From contig JANQKG010000025.1 of assembly GCA_028281235.1 (NCBI GenBank), forward strand, positions 1-64,000: a DNA stretch of 64,000 bases. Reading direction: 5' to 3'. This DNA comes from Afifellaceae bacterium (GTDB lineage Bacteria > Pseudomonadota > Alphaproteobacteria > Rhizobiales > Afifellaceae). Under the pieces are notes generated by a model. That model did not search any database. It was given only the letters and a program-made list of their open reading frames with translations, and was not told the origin of the DNA. Position numbers and translations under genes: made by a program. This document shows, in pieces, positions 50,339 to 59,129 of the stretch. Numbering within the stretch: position 1 is the first letter of the stretch; each line of letters starts with the position of its first letter.

Positions 50339-51871
50339 ATGGCGGATCAAGCGCAAGAGAAGAGCGCACGGGCCACATCGTCCAAACGACGGCCCAAGAA
50401 TGCCGTCGTCGTCATTCACGGCATGGGTGAACAGGCGCCCATGGAGACGCTGCGCAGCTTCGTGGAAGCGGCGTGGATGAACGCCCCCTGGCAGGCGCGT
50501 TCGAACGAACCGCGGACCTGGTCGAAGCGCGATTTCGTCACCCAGAGCTTTGAAACACGGCGCATCACCACGAATTATGATATCGGCGGCAAGCGCACGG
50601 ATTTCTACGAGTTCTATTGGGCCCACATGATGCAGGGTACGAAGTTCTCGCAGGTGCTCGCATGGCTCAAACGGTTGCTGGTGCGTGGCGCCGACCGCGT
50701 GCCGCCGGCGGTCAAAGCGCCATGGGTGGCGGCATGTTCTGCTGCTACCGTTATCGTGTTGTTGCCATTCGTGGTCGAGATTTTACGCCGGGAGAACGCT
50801 CCGGGTTCGCCGTTTGCCTTCTACCTCGGCTTTGTCGCGGCTGCGTCGACCATTTGGTACTATGTGCGTAGGTATCTTGCCGGCCGCGTTCTGGCCGAGG
50901 TGGTGGGAGACGCGGCCCGCTACCTGACCCCGGCGCCGCCCAACATTGCGGCCCGGTCGATGATCCGGGGGGCCGGCCTGGATCTGCTTAAAACGCTGAC
51001 AAAACGCGACGACTACGACCGCATCATTGTCGTGTGCCACAGCCTGGGCACCGTCGTCGGCTACGACATTCTCAGTCTCCTGTGGGGCGACATAAACGGT
51101 AAGATCAAGCACAGCGTCACGCCGAAGAGCGCTGCGCTGGCGGCGATCGAAGCGGCGTCCGCCGATTTACGCGCTCGGCCCGACGACCGCGACGCGCTGA
51201 TGGCCTATCGCGACGCGCAGCGCGCCTATTTCGACGACATCCACCACGTCGCGAAGGATGTCTGGAAGGTCACCGATTTCGTGACGCTCGGCTCGCCGCT
51301 GACCCATGCGCATTTCTTGTTGGTGGATGACGGCCAAAGGCTCATGAGGAGCGAAGAGGAGGAGCTCGATTCGCCGCGGCTGCAGAGGTGGTGGCAGCAG
51401 CTCGATTCAGTGACGCTGGCGGTGGCGGAGATGTTCCGCGCGCGCGCCGCGCAGCGCGAGCTGCCGCTTTGTCCACCGCTTCCGGAGCACACCGATTCTT
51501 TCACCTATGATCCAAAGACCGGCGAAGGGGAGGTGCCGCATCACGCCGCTCCGTTTGCGCCCGTGCGCTGGACCAACATCTATGCGCCGCGGAACAATCT
51601 CTTATGGGGCGACGTCATCGCCGGGCCGGTGGCGCCGCTTTTCGGACCGGGCGTCAAGGATGTCGCGCTTTGCGGCGACGCCGCCAAGAGCTTCGTCGCG
51701 CACACCAAATATTGGGCGACGGGGTTCGGCGACCAGGAGCATTTGGAGGCGCTCAGGGCGGCGATCAATCTGCTTGATGATCCGGAGATTGACGCCTGGG
51801 CACGCCACGCCAAGGAAGTGGCGCGGCTGGCAGAAACCGCTGCGCCGGCTCCAAGTGGCGGCTCAGGCTAA
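50339..51871 (+). CDS. Putative lipase-like alpha/beta hydrolase with membrane hairpin
   Basis: A 510-residue protein I recognise only by fold. VVVIHGMGEQAPMETL near residue 22 is the oxyanion block. Two hydrophobic helices at about 128-150 and 158-178 form a membrane insertion. The nucleophile elbow is VVCHSLGTVVGYD, and VTDFVTLGSPLTHAHFLL follows as in lipases of the class 3 type. The C-terminal third has WTNIYAPRNNLLWGD and a late His region. It is probably membrane-bound with the active site in the cytosol. Its TAA stop overlaps the stop of the convergent TPR lipoprotein gene. Confidence 0.8.
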   Translation: MADQAQEKSARATSSKRRPKNAVVVIHGMGEQAPMETLRSFVEAAWMNAPWQARSNEPRTWSKRDFVTQSFETRRITTNYDIGGKRTDFYEFYWAHMMQGTKFSQVLAWLKRLLVRGADRVPPAVKAPWVAACSAATVIVLLPFVVEILRRENAPGSPFAFYLGFVAAASTIWYYVRRYLAGRVLAEVVGDAARYLTPAPPNIAARSMIRGAGLDLLKTLTKRDDYDRIIVVCHSLGTVVGYDILSLLWGDINGKIKHSVTPKSAALAAIEAASADLRARPDDRDALMAYRDAQRAYFDDIHHVAKDVWKVTDFVTLGSPLTHAHFLLVDDGQRLMRSEEEELDSPRLQRWWQQLDSVTLAVAEMFRARAAQRELPLCPPLPEHTDSFTYDPKTGEGEVPHHAAPFAPVRWTNIYAPRNNLLWGDVIAGPVAPLFGPGVKDVALCGDAAKSFVAHTKYWATGFGDQEHLEALRAAINLLDDPEIDAWARHAKEVARLAETAAPAPSGGSG

Positions 51872-52719
51872 CCAGTGCCGCGGGTGCGGCGCATGCCGTC
51901 CTTGGCCGGCTGATAGCTGGGGTTGAGATTGGCGGCGCGGGCAAAGGCGGCATTGGCCTCCTGCCGCTTGCCGAGGGCCTCAAGCGCCAGGCCCTGATTG
52001 GTCCATGCGGTGAAGCTGCTCCGGTCGCGCTTTACGGCCTCGTTGAAATCGTCGAGGGCGGCACGCGCATCGCCGAGCGCCAGATAGGACAGGCCGCGGC
52101 CGTCATAGGGCTCAGCGGTGCGCGGCGACAGCCCGATGGCGGTGGTGAAATCCTCGATCGCCCGCTGGTGCTGGCTCTGCGCCTGATAGGCGAGGCCCCG
52201 ATTGTGGAACGCCTGAGGGTCGGTGGCATTGATCTGGATCGCGGCATTGTAATCGGTGAGCGCCAGGCCGAGCTGCCCCTGCTGGCGATAGATGTTACCG
52301 CGACCGACGAGGGCGGGGGCATAGCGCGGATCAGCGCGGATCGCCCGATTGTAGTCCTCAGCGGCACTTTGCGTATCGCCGTTCAGGCGATGCACCAGGG
52401 CGCGGTTGGCGTAGGCGCGTGCGAAGTTCGGATCGATCTGGATCGCCTTGTTGAAATCGGCGATGGCTTCGCGGTACTTGCCGGCGCGGCCGAATGCGGA
52501 GCCGCGCACATTGTACGCCTCTGCATTGTTGGGCTCACGCTGAATGACAGCGGTCAGCGATTCGATGTTGGTCTCCGAGGCGGCCTCCGCCTCCACGGAT
52601 ACGGGCACGTTGCTGCCGATGCGCGCTGACTGGCAGGCGGCGAGCGTCAGCGCCAGGATGGCGGCTGCGATAGGTGCGATATTGCGAAGAGGGTAGGCGG
52701 CGCGCATCTCGGTTTCCAT
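51868..52719 (-). CDS. TPR lipoprotein (NlpI-like)
   Basis: A 283-residue lipoprotein. The signal ends with lipobox LAAC (LALTLAACQSA), so it is anchored by a lipidated Cys near residue 29. About six consecutive TPR units follow, such as AEAYNVRGSAFGRAGKYREAIADFNKAIQIDPN and ARAYANRALVHRLNGDTQSA by position 65-120. Such proteins scaffold envelope enzymes, for example peptidoglycan hydrolases. A start at 52707 is possible. Confidence 0.9.
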   Translation of the reverse strand: METEMRAAYPLRNIAPIAAAILALTLAACQSARIGSNVPVSVEAEAASETNIESLTAVIQREPNNAEAYNVRGSAFGRAGKYREAIADFNKAIQIDPNFARAYANRALVHRLNGDTQSAAEDYNRAIRADPRYAPALVGRGNIYRQQGQLGLALTDYNAAIQINATDPQAFHNRGLAYQAQSQHQRAIEDFTTAIGLSPRTAEPYDGRGLSYLALGDARAALDDFNEAVKRDRSSFTAWTNQGLALEALGKRQEANAAFARAANLNPSYQPAKDGMRRTRGTG

Positions 52720-52835
52720 GTCTTCGCGACCAGTCCGTATCAGCAGGTCACGGCGTAAAGAGTGTTATCGCATTCATAAAATCGCGCCAACGCCCTATCT
52801 CTTCGGTGAAGGACAATCCTAGTGCAAACCGGCAT

Positions 52836-52863
52836 CCAGCCCCGGACCCGCATCGGGGGCTGG
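52836..52863. terminator. GC-rich hairpin between TPR lipoprotein and Sel1 genes
   Basis: CCAGCCCC and GGGGCTGG form an 8-base stem with a 12-base loop in the 242-base gap 52720-52961. It lies downstream of the Sel1 gene (minus strand) and upstream of the lipoprotein promoter. No T-run follows, so it may equally be a palindromic intergenic repeat. I see nothing else in this gap. Confidence 0.55.
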
Positions 52864-52961
52864 CTTCTAGGGCTCAGCGCGTGCGTCGCGCAATACTTGC
52901 TTCATGCATGAGCATGCTGGCCGACGCCGAGGCGCCGCGCGGTGGCCGCATATAAAAGCCC

Positions 52962-54158
52962 TCATTGGGCTTGTCCACCGTTCGCGCGGGCGCCGGCCGG
53001 GCCGGCCGCAGCAAGCGCCACGCCGCGTCGTGCCGCGATCCAGTCCGCAGCCGCCTTGGCCGCTTCGTCGCGCGTCTCAGGCGTGCGCTGCAACAGCCAC
53101 ACCTCCATGTCGGCATCGTCCACGCCGCGCGCCTTGGCGATCAGATACCAGCGCGCGGTTTCCAGCTCGTCCTCAGGCCGGCCATCGTCGGCCAGCAGCC
53201 TGGCAAGTCGAAGCTGCGCGGCGGGATTGTCGGCCTCTGCCGCACGCCGGAGCCAATAGGCGGCCTCCGCCTTGTTCTTCGTTATGCCGCGCCCGTTATA
53301 GAGGAGGATGGCGTATTCGACCTGCGCGCCGACATGGCCGTTCTGTGCTGCTTCGGCGAACCAGCGGGCGGCTTGCGCCTCGTCGTTCGCCACGCCCACG
53401 CCTTCGATATAGAGGCTGCCCAGCGTGAACTGAGAATCCATGTCGCCCAGCCGCGCGGCGCGGCTGAGAAACGCCGCGCCAAGCATGGCGTTCTGGTCAA
53501 CGCCGCTACCGCCGAGAAGCAGATAGCCCAACTCGCGCGCCGCGCCGGAATGGTCCTTATCCGCCGCCAGGCGAAAGAGCCTCGCCGCCTCAGCAATATC
53601 ACGCTCCACGCCGCGGCCGTCGAGATGAAGCTGGCCAAGCGAGTAAAGCGCTTCCTTGTCGCCGCCCTGGCCTGCCAAACGAAACCATTCGGCCGCTGCG
53701 CTCAGATCCTGCTTGACGCCGAGGCCGCGCGACTGAAGGACGCCGAGAAGCGTCTGCGCCACCGGATCGCCGTTTTCGGCGCGCTCCAACGCCAACGAAA
53801 ATGCGGTGAGGAACCAGCCGCGCTGAAACGCGCCGAAGGCCAGATCGGGAGGGAAGGCGGAGGCTTCGCCGGCGGCCGTCAGGCCCTTGTCGATGCGCTG
53901 CTCCACCTGGATCGGGTCAAGCGTGGTGCGCAAACGCGACGTTTGGGATGAAGGCGCGAGCGAGACGTCCGCGCTTTCCGTTGGGTTGGGCGCGACAGTG
54001 ATGCTCGGCGGCCGGTTTTCGGCCATGCCCGACGCTGGCTCGCCGGCGGCCGACAGGCCTTGCTCGATGCGCTCCTGGATGCTCTGGCCGGCCGCGCCAT
54101 GTGGCAGGACGGCCAGCGCCAGACATGCAAGTACCGCCCACGGAACGGGAAACCTCAT
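52962..54158 (-). CDS. Secreted Sel1-like repeat protein
   Basis: A 398-residue protein with signal peptide MRFPVPWAVLACLALAVLPHGAAG. A linker to about 95 is followed by about seven Sel1-like repeats (A-x-x-G-x3-A-Q-x-x-L-G type), for example PVAQTLLGVLQSRGLGVKQDLSAAAEWFRLAGQGGD and onward at 130-170. A duplicated segment QSIQERIEQGLSAAGEPAS and VEQRIDKGLTAAGEASAF occurs in the linker. Role probably in envelope or protein interaction. The ATG at 54158 overlaps the ThiE-like gene by 4 bases. Confidence 0.88.
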   Translation of the reverse strand: MRFPVPWAVLACLALAVLPHGAAGQSIQERIEQGLSAAGEPASGMAENRPPSITVAPNPTESADVSLAPSSQTSRLRTTLDPIQVEQRIDKGLTAAGEASAFPPDLAFGAFQRGWFLTAFSLALERAENGDPVAQTLLGVLQSRGLGVKQDLSAAAEWFRLAGQGGDKEALYSLGQLHLDGRGVERDIAEAARLFRLAADKDHSGAARELGYLLLGGSGVDQNAMLGAAFLSRAARLGDMDSQFTLGSLYIEGVGVANDEAQAARWFAEAAQNGHVGAQVEYAILLYNGRGITKNKAEAAYWLRRAAEADNPAAQLRLARLLADDGRPEDELETARWYLIAKARGVDDADMEVWLLQRTPETRDEAAKAAADWIAARRGVALAAAGPAGARANGGQAQ

Positions 54159-54802
54159 GCAGCTTGCCTCCCGCTCCGGCTGAGTGCCGCCTCCGCCAAG
54201 GCGACGGCCTCGCCCGGCCCACCGGCGTGCTGCCAAACAGCGTCGTGCACGGCCACAAAGGCCGCGCCGGTGGCGGCGGCCTCCGCCACGCTATCAAGCG
54301 ACCGCCCGGCCATGGTAACAGCCGGAATCTCCATCAGCTCCGACCACCATTCGGCCAATTGCAGCGCCTTGGGGTGAGGGGCGTCGTGCGTGTCGCCGTG
54401 CGGCCGGCCGAAGAACACATAATCCGGCTCCAGTTCGCCGACCTCCATTGCCGCGTGGCGCGAAGAGAGATTTCCCGCGCCAACGATGCGCTGCGTGCGG
54501 AACGATTTCATCGCCATGCGGAGATCGTCGACGCCGGATTCAATGTGCACGCCGTCGGCTTTGACGTGGCCGGCGAGCCTGGTGTCCTCGGCAATGAGGG
54601 CGGCGGCGCCGGCCGCCTGGACGATTGGCACAAGCCTTTCTACGACAGCCTGGCTTATAGCGCCGCCGCGATCTCCGGCGATCAGCACGGCGGCGACGTC
54701 GCCGCCGCCAAGCGCCTCTTCCAGCCGCGGCACGAAGCGATCCGCCTCAACACGCGGCGGCGTGATGAGAAAGAGGCGCGGTGCGTCGGCAGCGTCGTCC
54801 AT
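54155..54802 (-). CDS. Thiamine phosphate synthase-like protein, atypical
   Basis: A 215-residue TIM-barrel protein of the ThiE family. Recognisable parts are LIAEDTRLAGHVKADGVHIES in place of the NDxxxA...DGVHLGQ block, IVGAGNLSSRHAAMEVGELEPDYVFFG, and IPAVTMAGRSLDSVAEAAATGAAFVAV. The GPIFxTxTK diphosphate-binding loop is missing (FGRPHGDTHDAPHP instead), the N-terminal LRxK is absent, and the loop Asn is Glu. It may not make thiamine phosphate. It follows fba by 19 bases and overlaps the Sel1 gene, in a glycolytic operon. Confidence 0.75.
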   Translation of the reverse strand: MDDAADAPRLFLITPPRVEADRFVPRLEEALGGGDVAAVLIAGDRGGAISQAVVERLVPIVQAAGAAALIAEDTRLAGHVKADGVHIESGVDDLRMAMKSFRTQRIVGAGNLSSRHAAMEVGELEPDYVFFGRPHGDTHDAPHPKALQLAEWWSELMEIPAVTMAGRSLDSVAEAAATGAAFVAVHDAVWQHAGGPGEAVALAEAALSRSGRQAA

Positions 54803-54821
54803 GCGCCGGTGAGGGGGAGCC

Positions 54822-55856
54822 TCAGGCCGCCTCTTTCTCCAGCTCCGCTTTCCACCCGCCGGTTGCGGCCAGCCCGTTCATGCGCGCCCGGTGTGAGAAG
54901 GCGGCGCGGGCCGACCCGACATTATCCGCCTTGCCCTGCCAGGCATTCAGTGCCGCGTGCTGCAATGCCCGCCCGTAGGAGAAGGTGAGCTTCCAGGGAA
55001 CGTCATACATGGCGTTCATGGCGGAGAGGTGTGCGGTGGCCAGTTCGTCGGACTGGCCGCCGGAGAGGAAGGCGATGCCGGGTACCGCGGACGGCACCAT
55101 GGCTTTCAGCGCCTTGACCGTCTTCTCGGCCACTTCCTCCACGCTCGCTGTCTTGCCGGAATGCTGGCCGGGCACCACCATGTTCGGCTTCAGCACCATG
55201 CCTTCCAACATGACGCCCGCGATGTATAGTTCGTGGAAGACGGCGTTCAGCGTGCGGACGCTCACCTCGTAGCAACGGTCGATGTCATGCTTGGCGTCGG
55301 GGCCGTCCATCAGCACTTCCGGCTCCACGATCGGCACGATCTTCGCCTCCTGGCAAAGTGCCGCATAGCGCGCCAGGGCATGGGCGTTGGCGTTGATGCA
55401 ATTGGTGCTCGGGCGGCCGTCCTCGCCGATGGTGATGACGGCACGCCATTTGGCGAAGCGCGCACCCAGCTCATAATATTCGGCAAGGCGTTCGCGCAGG
55501 CCGTCAAGGCCTTCAGTGACCTTCTCGCCGGGATGCAGGGCAAGGTCCTTGGCGCCCTTATCCACCTTGATGCCGGGGACTGCGCCGGCGGCATTGATCA
55601 TGTCGACCAGCGGCGTGCCGTCCTGGGCCTTCTGGCGTATCGTCTCGTCGAACAAGATGACGCCGGAGATGAAGTTCTTCATGGCGTCTCCGGCGCCGAA
55701 CAACATCTCGCGATAGTCGCGGCGGGCGTCCTCCGTCGATTCCACCTGGATGGAATCGAAGCGTTTCTTGATGGTCCCAGAGCTTTCGTCTGCGGCCAGG
55801 ATGCCCTGACCTTCCGCGACCATGCGGATGGCAATGTCCTCCAGCCTTTCGCTCAT
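54822..55856 (-). CDS. fba: Fructose-bisphosphate aldolase class I
   Basis: A 344-residue class I aldolase of the type shared with eukaryotes. The start is GQGILAADESSGTIKKRFDSI. The Schiff-base Lys is in EGMVLKPNMVVPGQHS; RAVITIGEDGRPSTNCINANAHALARYA and PIVEPEVLMDGPD flank it, and AFLSGGQSDELATAHL follows. It interconverts fructose-1,6-bisphosphate and triose phosphates without metal. It lies 29 bases downstream of pgk in the same orientation. Confidence 0.96.
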   Translation of the reverse strand: MSERLEDIAIRMVAEGQGILAADESSGTIKKRFDSIQVESTEDARRDYREMLFGAGDAMKNFISGVILFDETIRQKAQDGTPLVDMINAAGAVPGIKVDKGAKDLALHPGEKVTEGLDGLRERLAEYYELGARFAKWRAVITIGEDGRPSTNCINANAHALARYAALCQEAKIVPIVEPEVLMDGPDAKHDIDRCYEVSVRTLNAVFHELYIAGVMLEGMVLKPNMVVPGQHSGKTASVEEVAEKTVKALKAMVPSAVPGIAFLSGGQSDELATAHLSAMNAMYDVPWKLTFSYGRALQHAALNAWQGKADNVGSARAAFSHRARMNGLAATGGWKAELEKEAA

Positions 55857-55885
55857 GATTGCTCTCCTCTGTCTCTCATGTGTTC

Positions 55886-57082
55886 CTATGCGGCTCTGAG
55901 CGCTTCTACGCCCGGTAGCGCCTTGCCCTCAAGCCATTCCAGAAAAGCCCCGCCGGCTGCCGAAACGTAGCTGAAATCGGCGCCCGCGCCAGCCAGGTTG
56001 AGGGCAGCGACCGTGTCGCCGCCACCGGCCACCGAAAGAAGCCCCGCGTCGCGGGTGCGCATGGCGGCGTGCTTGGCGGCCGCCACCGTCGAACGATCAA
56101 AAGGCGGCGTTTCGAAGGCGCCGAGCGGGCCGTTCCAGACCAGCGTCTTGGCTTTGTCGATCCAGGTGTTTACGGCTGCAAGCGTGTCGGCGCCGACATC
56201 GAGGATCATATGGTCGGCCGGCACGGCGTCCAGCGCCACGGTCTCCGCCTTGGCGTTCGCCTCCAAGGCGGCGGCGACCACCACGTCGGTGGGGAGCACG
56301 ATGGCGCAGCCGGCATCGGCGGCCGACAGCATGATCTGGCGGGCCGCGTCGGCGAGGTCGGGCTCGCTCAGCGACTTGCCGATCGCCACGCCCTTGGCGG
56401 CCAGGAACGTGTTGGCCATGGCGCCGCCGATGACCAGCGCATCGACCTTGCCGATCAAATTGGCAAGGAGTTCCAGTTTGCCGGACACCTTGGCGCCGCC
56501 GACGATGGCGACCACGGGCCGCTCCGGCTTGGCAAGCGCCTTCTCAAGCGCTTCAAGTTCGGCCTGCATGGCGCGCCCCGCATAGGCCGGCATGTGATGT
56601 GCGAGGCCCTCGGTCGAAGCATGGGCGCGGTGGGCGGCAGAAAAGGCATCGTTGACATAGACGTCGCCGAGCTTGGCCAGGGTGGCCGTGAACTCGGCGT
56701 CGTTTGCCTCTTCGCCGGCATAGTAGCGTGTGTTCTCCAGAAGAACGATGCCGCCATCATTAAGCGCGGCCACCGCCTCTTCCGCCTCCGCGCCGATGCA
56801 GTCTCCGGCGAAGCCTACCGGCCGGCCGATGATCTTGGCCACGGCCTCAGCGACCGGCGCGAGCGACATCTCCGCCACGCGCTTGCCCTTGGGGCGTTTG
56901 AAATGCGCCAGAAGCGCCACCTTGGCACCGCGATCGGACAGTTCGGTGATAGTGGAGGCGACGCGGTCGATGCGTGTCGTATCGGTGACCTTGCCGTCTT
57001 TGACCGGCACGTTGAGGTCGACGCGCAGAAGCACGCGCTTGCCTTTCAGGTCGCCTGCGTCGTTGAGGGTTCTAAAGGGCAT
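55886..57082 (-). CDS. pgk: Phosphoglycerate kinase
   Basis: A 398-residue phosphoglycerate kinase. The N-terminal signature is [20 protein letters not shown]. The block [15 protein letters not shown], the substrate region [33 protein letters not shown] and the C-terminal nucleotide site [14 protein letters not shown] with [12 protein letters not shown] are all intact. The ATG at 57082 is favoured; a GTG two codons upstream is possible. First of the unit pgk-fba-ThiE-like-Sel1. Confidence 0.96.
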   Translation of the reverse strand: MPFRTLNDAGDLKGKRVLLRVDLNVPVKDGKVTDTTRIDRVASTITELSDRGAKVALLAHFKRPKGKRVAEMSLAPVAEAVAKIIGRPVGFAGDCIGAEAEEAVAALNDGGIVLLENTRYYAGEEANDAEFTATLAKLGDVYVNDAFSAAHRAHASTEGLAHHMPAYAGRAMQAELEALEKALAKPERPVVAIVGGAKVSGKLELLANLIGKVDALVIGGAMANTFLAAKGVAIGKSLSEPDLADAARQIMLSAADAGCAIVLPTDVVVAAALEANAKAETVALDAVPADHMILDVGADTLAAVNTWIDKAKTLVWNGPLGAFETPPFDRSTVAAAKHAAMRTRDAGLLSVAGGGDTVAALNLAGAGADFSYVSAAGGAFLEWLEGKALPGVEALRAA

Positions 57083-57200
57083 TGGCACTCACGGGTATCG
57101 GATAAGGTTCGTCACCGGCGGCTGTCTCATATCACCAGCGTTCGTGAGTTGACAGAGATCAACGGCATGGCGATGACACGGGCGAAAGAGTGCGTTTCGC

Positions 57201-57713
57201 GTGTCCAAATCGTCTGAGCCCCTGACCCGTCTCGACAAGGCCATTCGCCGGCTGAAGGCGCAGCGCGCCTGCCTCGACTGGGCGGCGTCTGAGGCGGTGG
57301 CCATTCCCGGCGTCATTTGCGAGCTCGGCCTTGGCAATGGCCGCACCTACGACCATCTGCGTGCGCGCCTGCCGGGCCGCGACATCTATGTCTTTGAGCG
57401 CAGCGTCAGCGCCCACCCCACGGCTGTGCCGCCGCAGGACCGGCTCATCCTCGGCAATATCGAGGAGACGCTTCTTGAGGCGCAGCCACGCTTTGCCGGG
57501 CGGGTGGCGCTGATGCACTCCGATATCGGCACGGGCGACGATGCCCGAAACGCCAGAATTGCCGCCTGGCTGGGGCCGCTTCTTCCGCCATTCATGGCGC
57601 CCGGCGGCATCATCGCCAGCGACCAGCCGCTCGAAGCGCTCGCCGATATCGAAGCGCCTCTGCCGGAAGGGGTCTCGGAGAACCGCTACTATCTCTATCG
57701 TCTGCCGCGCTGA
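57201..57713 (+). CDS. Class I SAM-dependent methyltransferase family protein
   Basis: A 170-residue protein with a methyltransferase-like fold. Motif I is GVICELGLGNGRTYDHLRARLPGRDIYVFE, where the acidic end of strand 2 is Glu. LMHSDIGTGDD and a final APGGIIASDQPLE strand complete the core. It starts with GTG at 57201 and is short for the fold. The substrate is unknown. It is divergent from pgk. Confidence 0.82.
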   Translation: MSKSSEPLTRLDKAIRRLKAQRACLDWAASEAVAIPGVICELGLGNGRTYDHLRARLPGRDIYVFERSVSAHPTAVPPQDRLILGNIEETLLEAQPRFAGRVALMHSDIGTGDDARNARIAAWLGPLLPPFMAPGGIIASDQPLEALADIEAPLPEGVSENRYYLYRLPR

Positions 57714-57768
57714 GGCGTATCCTGGCCAAGGCGGGGCGTCGGCTCGTATCCTTGACACACCTCTCATT

Positions 57769-57809
57769 TGTCACCCCGGAAAGCGCGTCAGCGCTTGTCC
57801 GGGGCCCAT
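57769..57809. repeat. REP-like palindrome, element A
   Basis: TGTCACCCCGGA at one end and TCCGGGGCCCAT at the other pair through CCCCGGA/TCCGGGG, with an inner GCGC/GCGC pair. The ends match those of the elements at 57865-57907 and 62323-62365 (TGTCAYCCCGG and CCGGGRCCCAT). It shares the 249-base gap 57714-57961 with element B; I see no gene there. Confidence 0.75.
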
Positions 57810-57864
57810 AGCCAATAAAGAGAATGCCGGCGACAGTGCTTGCTCCTCACGCAACATTCGGTGG

Positions 57865-57907
57865 TCATGGGTCCCGGTCTCGGCCTGACGGCCGAACCGG
57901 GATGACA
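57865..57907. repeat. REP-like palindrome, element B
   Basis: A 43-base element from TCATGGGTCCCGG to CCGGGATGACA with internal TCGGCC and GGCCGA arms. It is the exact reverse complement of 62323-62365, 4.4 kb away. With element A it forms a head-to-head pair. Confidence 0.85.
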
Positions 57908-57961
57908 GCCGATCGGCAGCGGTGACCGGCTACAAACCCAATCCCTAGAGTCACCGCCGCG

Positions 57962-58294
57962 TCAGCCAACGCTGAGGCTGCCATGCCTCTCACGCCAATC
58001 CCTCATGGCCAGAAAAACAGGCATCAACTCGCGACCCGCTTCCGTGAGCGCGTATTCCACGCGCGGCGGCACCTCCGCGTAGACCGTGCGCGTGACCAGC
58101 CCGCTTTGCTCAAGTTGCCGCAGGCTCCGCGTCAGCGTCTTCTGGCTGACGCTTGAGACGTCGCGCTTCAGCTCGCCAAAGCGCAGCGGAGCGTCGGCAT
58201 AGAGCAGGGCGCGGAGAATGAGGAGCGTGTAGCGTCGCCCCAGAAGCTCGATCGTCTCCTCGACCGGACAGTTCTCCGCAATAGTGTCATTCAT
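57962..58294 (-). CDS. HxlR family winged-helix regulator
   Basis: A 110-residue HxlR-type regulator. The N-terminal Cys typical of redox-sensing members is C8 (ENCPVEETIELLGRRYTLLILRALL). The winged helix shows RFGELKRDVSSVSQKTLTRSLRQLEQSGLVTR and RVEYALTEAGRELMPVF. It probably controls itself and the divergent small gene at 58383; an imperfect palindrome lies between. Confidence 0.93.
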   Translation of the reverse strand: MNDTIAENCPVEETIELLGRRYTLLILRALLYADAPLRFGELKRDVSSVSQKTLTRSLRQLEQSGLVTRTVYAEVPPRVEYALTEAGRELMPVFLAMRDWRERHGSLSVG

Positions 58295-58311
58295 GCGCCT
58301 AAGGCCCGTTC

Positions 58312-58339
58312 GTTACCCTACTTGACCTTGTATCCTAAC
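58312..58339. promoter_or_regulatory. Candidate HxlR operator
   Basis: GTTACCCTAC and GTATCCTAAC form an imperfect inverted repeat (7 of 10 positions) with an 8-base spacer that contains TTGACC. It lies in the 88-base gap between the divergent hxlR-like gene and 58383-58673. HxlR-family sites often have this GTTA...TAAC form. Confidence 0.6.
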
Positions 58340-58382
58340 GGGCAAGACTATGCCCATGCAAATCCGTTCCAGGGAGCAAGCA

Positions 58383-58673
58383 ATGGGCGGCTTACTGATC
58401 GAATACGAGTATAGCGGCGATGAAGCGCCGTGGAGCCAGGCGATGGAGGCGTTCCTCGCGGCGATCTCGGGCGACGCGGCGCTCGCGGGCAAGTTCCGCT
58501 ACCACGTCTTCGTCAAAGAGGACGGCAAGAGCCGCGTGCACGTGCCGAGTTGGGACAGCGAGGCGACGTTGGCGCATCTGCAGTCGCAGGATTTCTTCAA
58601 GACCTTCGCCACCGCCGTTCAGGGCTTTGCCGGCGACACGCTGAAGACGACGAAGATCGTCCGCGGCGTCTGA
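58383..58673 (+). CDS. Small ABM/dimeric alpha-beta barrel-like protein
   Basis: A 96-residue protein of unknown function. Residues 20-90 look like a single ferredoxin-like alpha/beta domain: FRYHVFVKEDGKSRVHVPSWDSEATLAHLQSQDFF around 40-75. This is reminiscent of antibiotic-biosynthesis monooxygenase-type proteins that handle quinones or stress products. GGGAG precedes the ATG at 58383. It is divergent from the HxlR gene, whose members often control quinone- or aldehyde-detoxifying enzymes. Confidence 0.72.
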   Translation: MGGLLIEYEYSGDEAPWSQAMEAFLAAISGDAALAGKFRYHVFVKEDGKSRVHVPSWDSEATLAHLQSQDFFKTFATAVQGFAGDTLKTTKIVRGV

Positions 58674-58681
58674 GCGGCGCT

Positions 58682-58987
58682 CTATTCCTCCGGCTCTGTG
58701 GTGAAGAGCAGCGGAAAGCCGGCGCGGCGGCCTTCATCGGTCGCCTCCGTCGCCTTGGTCTCGGCAATGTCCTTCGTGTAGACGGCGACAACGCTCGTGC
58801 CGCGCCGGTGCGCCGTGATCATCACCCGGTACGACTGGTCTTCGTTCATGCCGAAGATGCCCTTCAGCACCGTCACGACGAATTCGCGCGGCGTATAATC
58901 GTCGTTGACGAGGATGACCTTGTGCAGCCGTGGCCGCTCGGTCTTCGGCCTGACCTTGGTGCGTGGCTTGGTGTCGGTGTCACTCAT
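58682..58987 (-). CDS. clpS: ClpS adaptor protein
   Basis: A 101-residue ClpS, which delivers N-end rule substrates to ClpAP and modulates its specificity. After a charged N-terminal tail come LHKVILVNDDYTPREFVVTVLKGIF with the conserved NDDYTPREFV, MITAHRRGTSVVAVYTKDIAETKA, and a final strand. The ATG at 58987 is chosen; GTG at 58999 would lack a proper ribosome site. clpA is not next to it here. Confidence 0.92.
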   Translation of the reverse strand: MSDTDTKPRTKVRPKTERPRLHKVILVNDDYTPREFVVTVLKGIFGMNEDQSYRVMITAHRRGTSVVAVYTKDIAETKATEATDEGRRAGFPLLFTTEPEE

Positions 58988-59129
58988 CGGAGACGTCACT
59001 CCCGATGATTGCGCGGCGGCGCATCAAGGCCAGATTGCCACGGAACGGCACGGCCCGTCCATCCGGCAAAGAATAAGGGCGGCGCGATAATCGCGCCGCC
59101 CCGGGTCAGGCGGAAGCTCGAGGCTCAGA

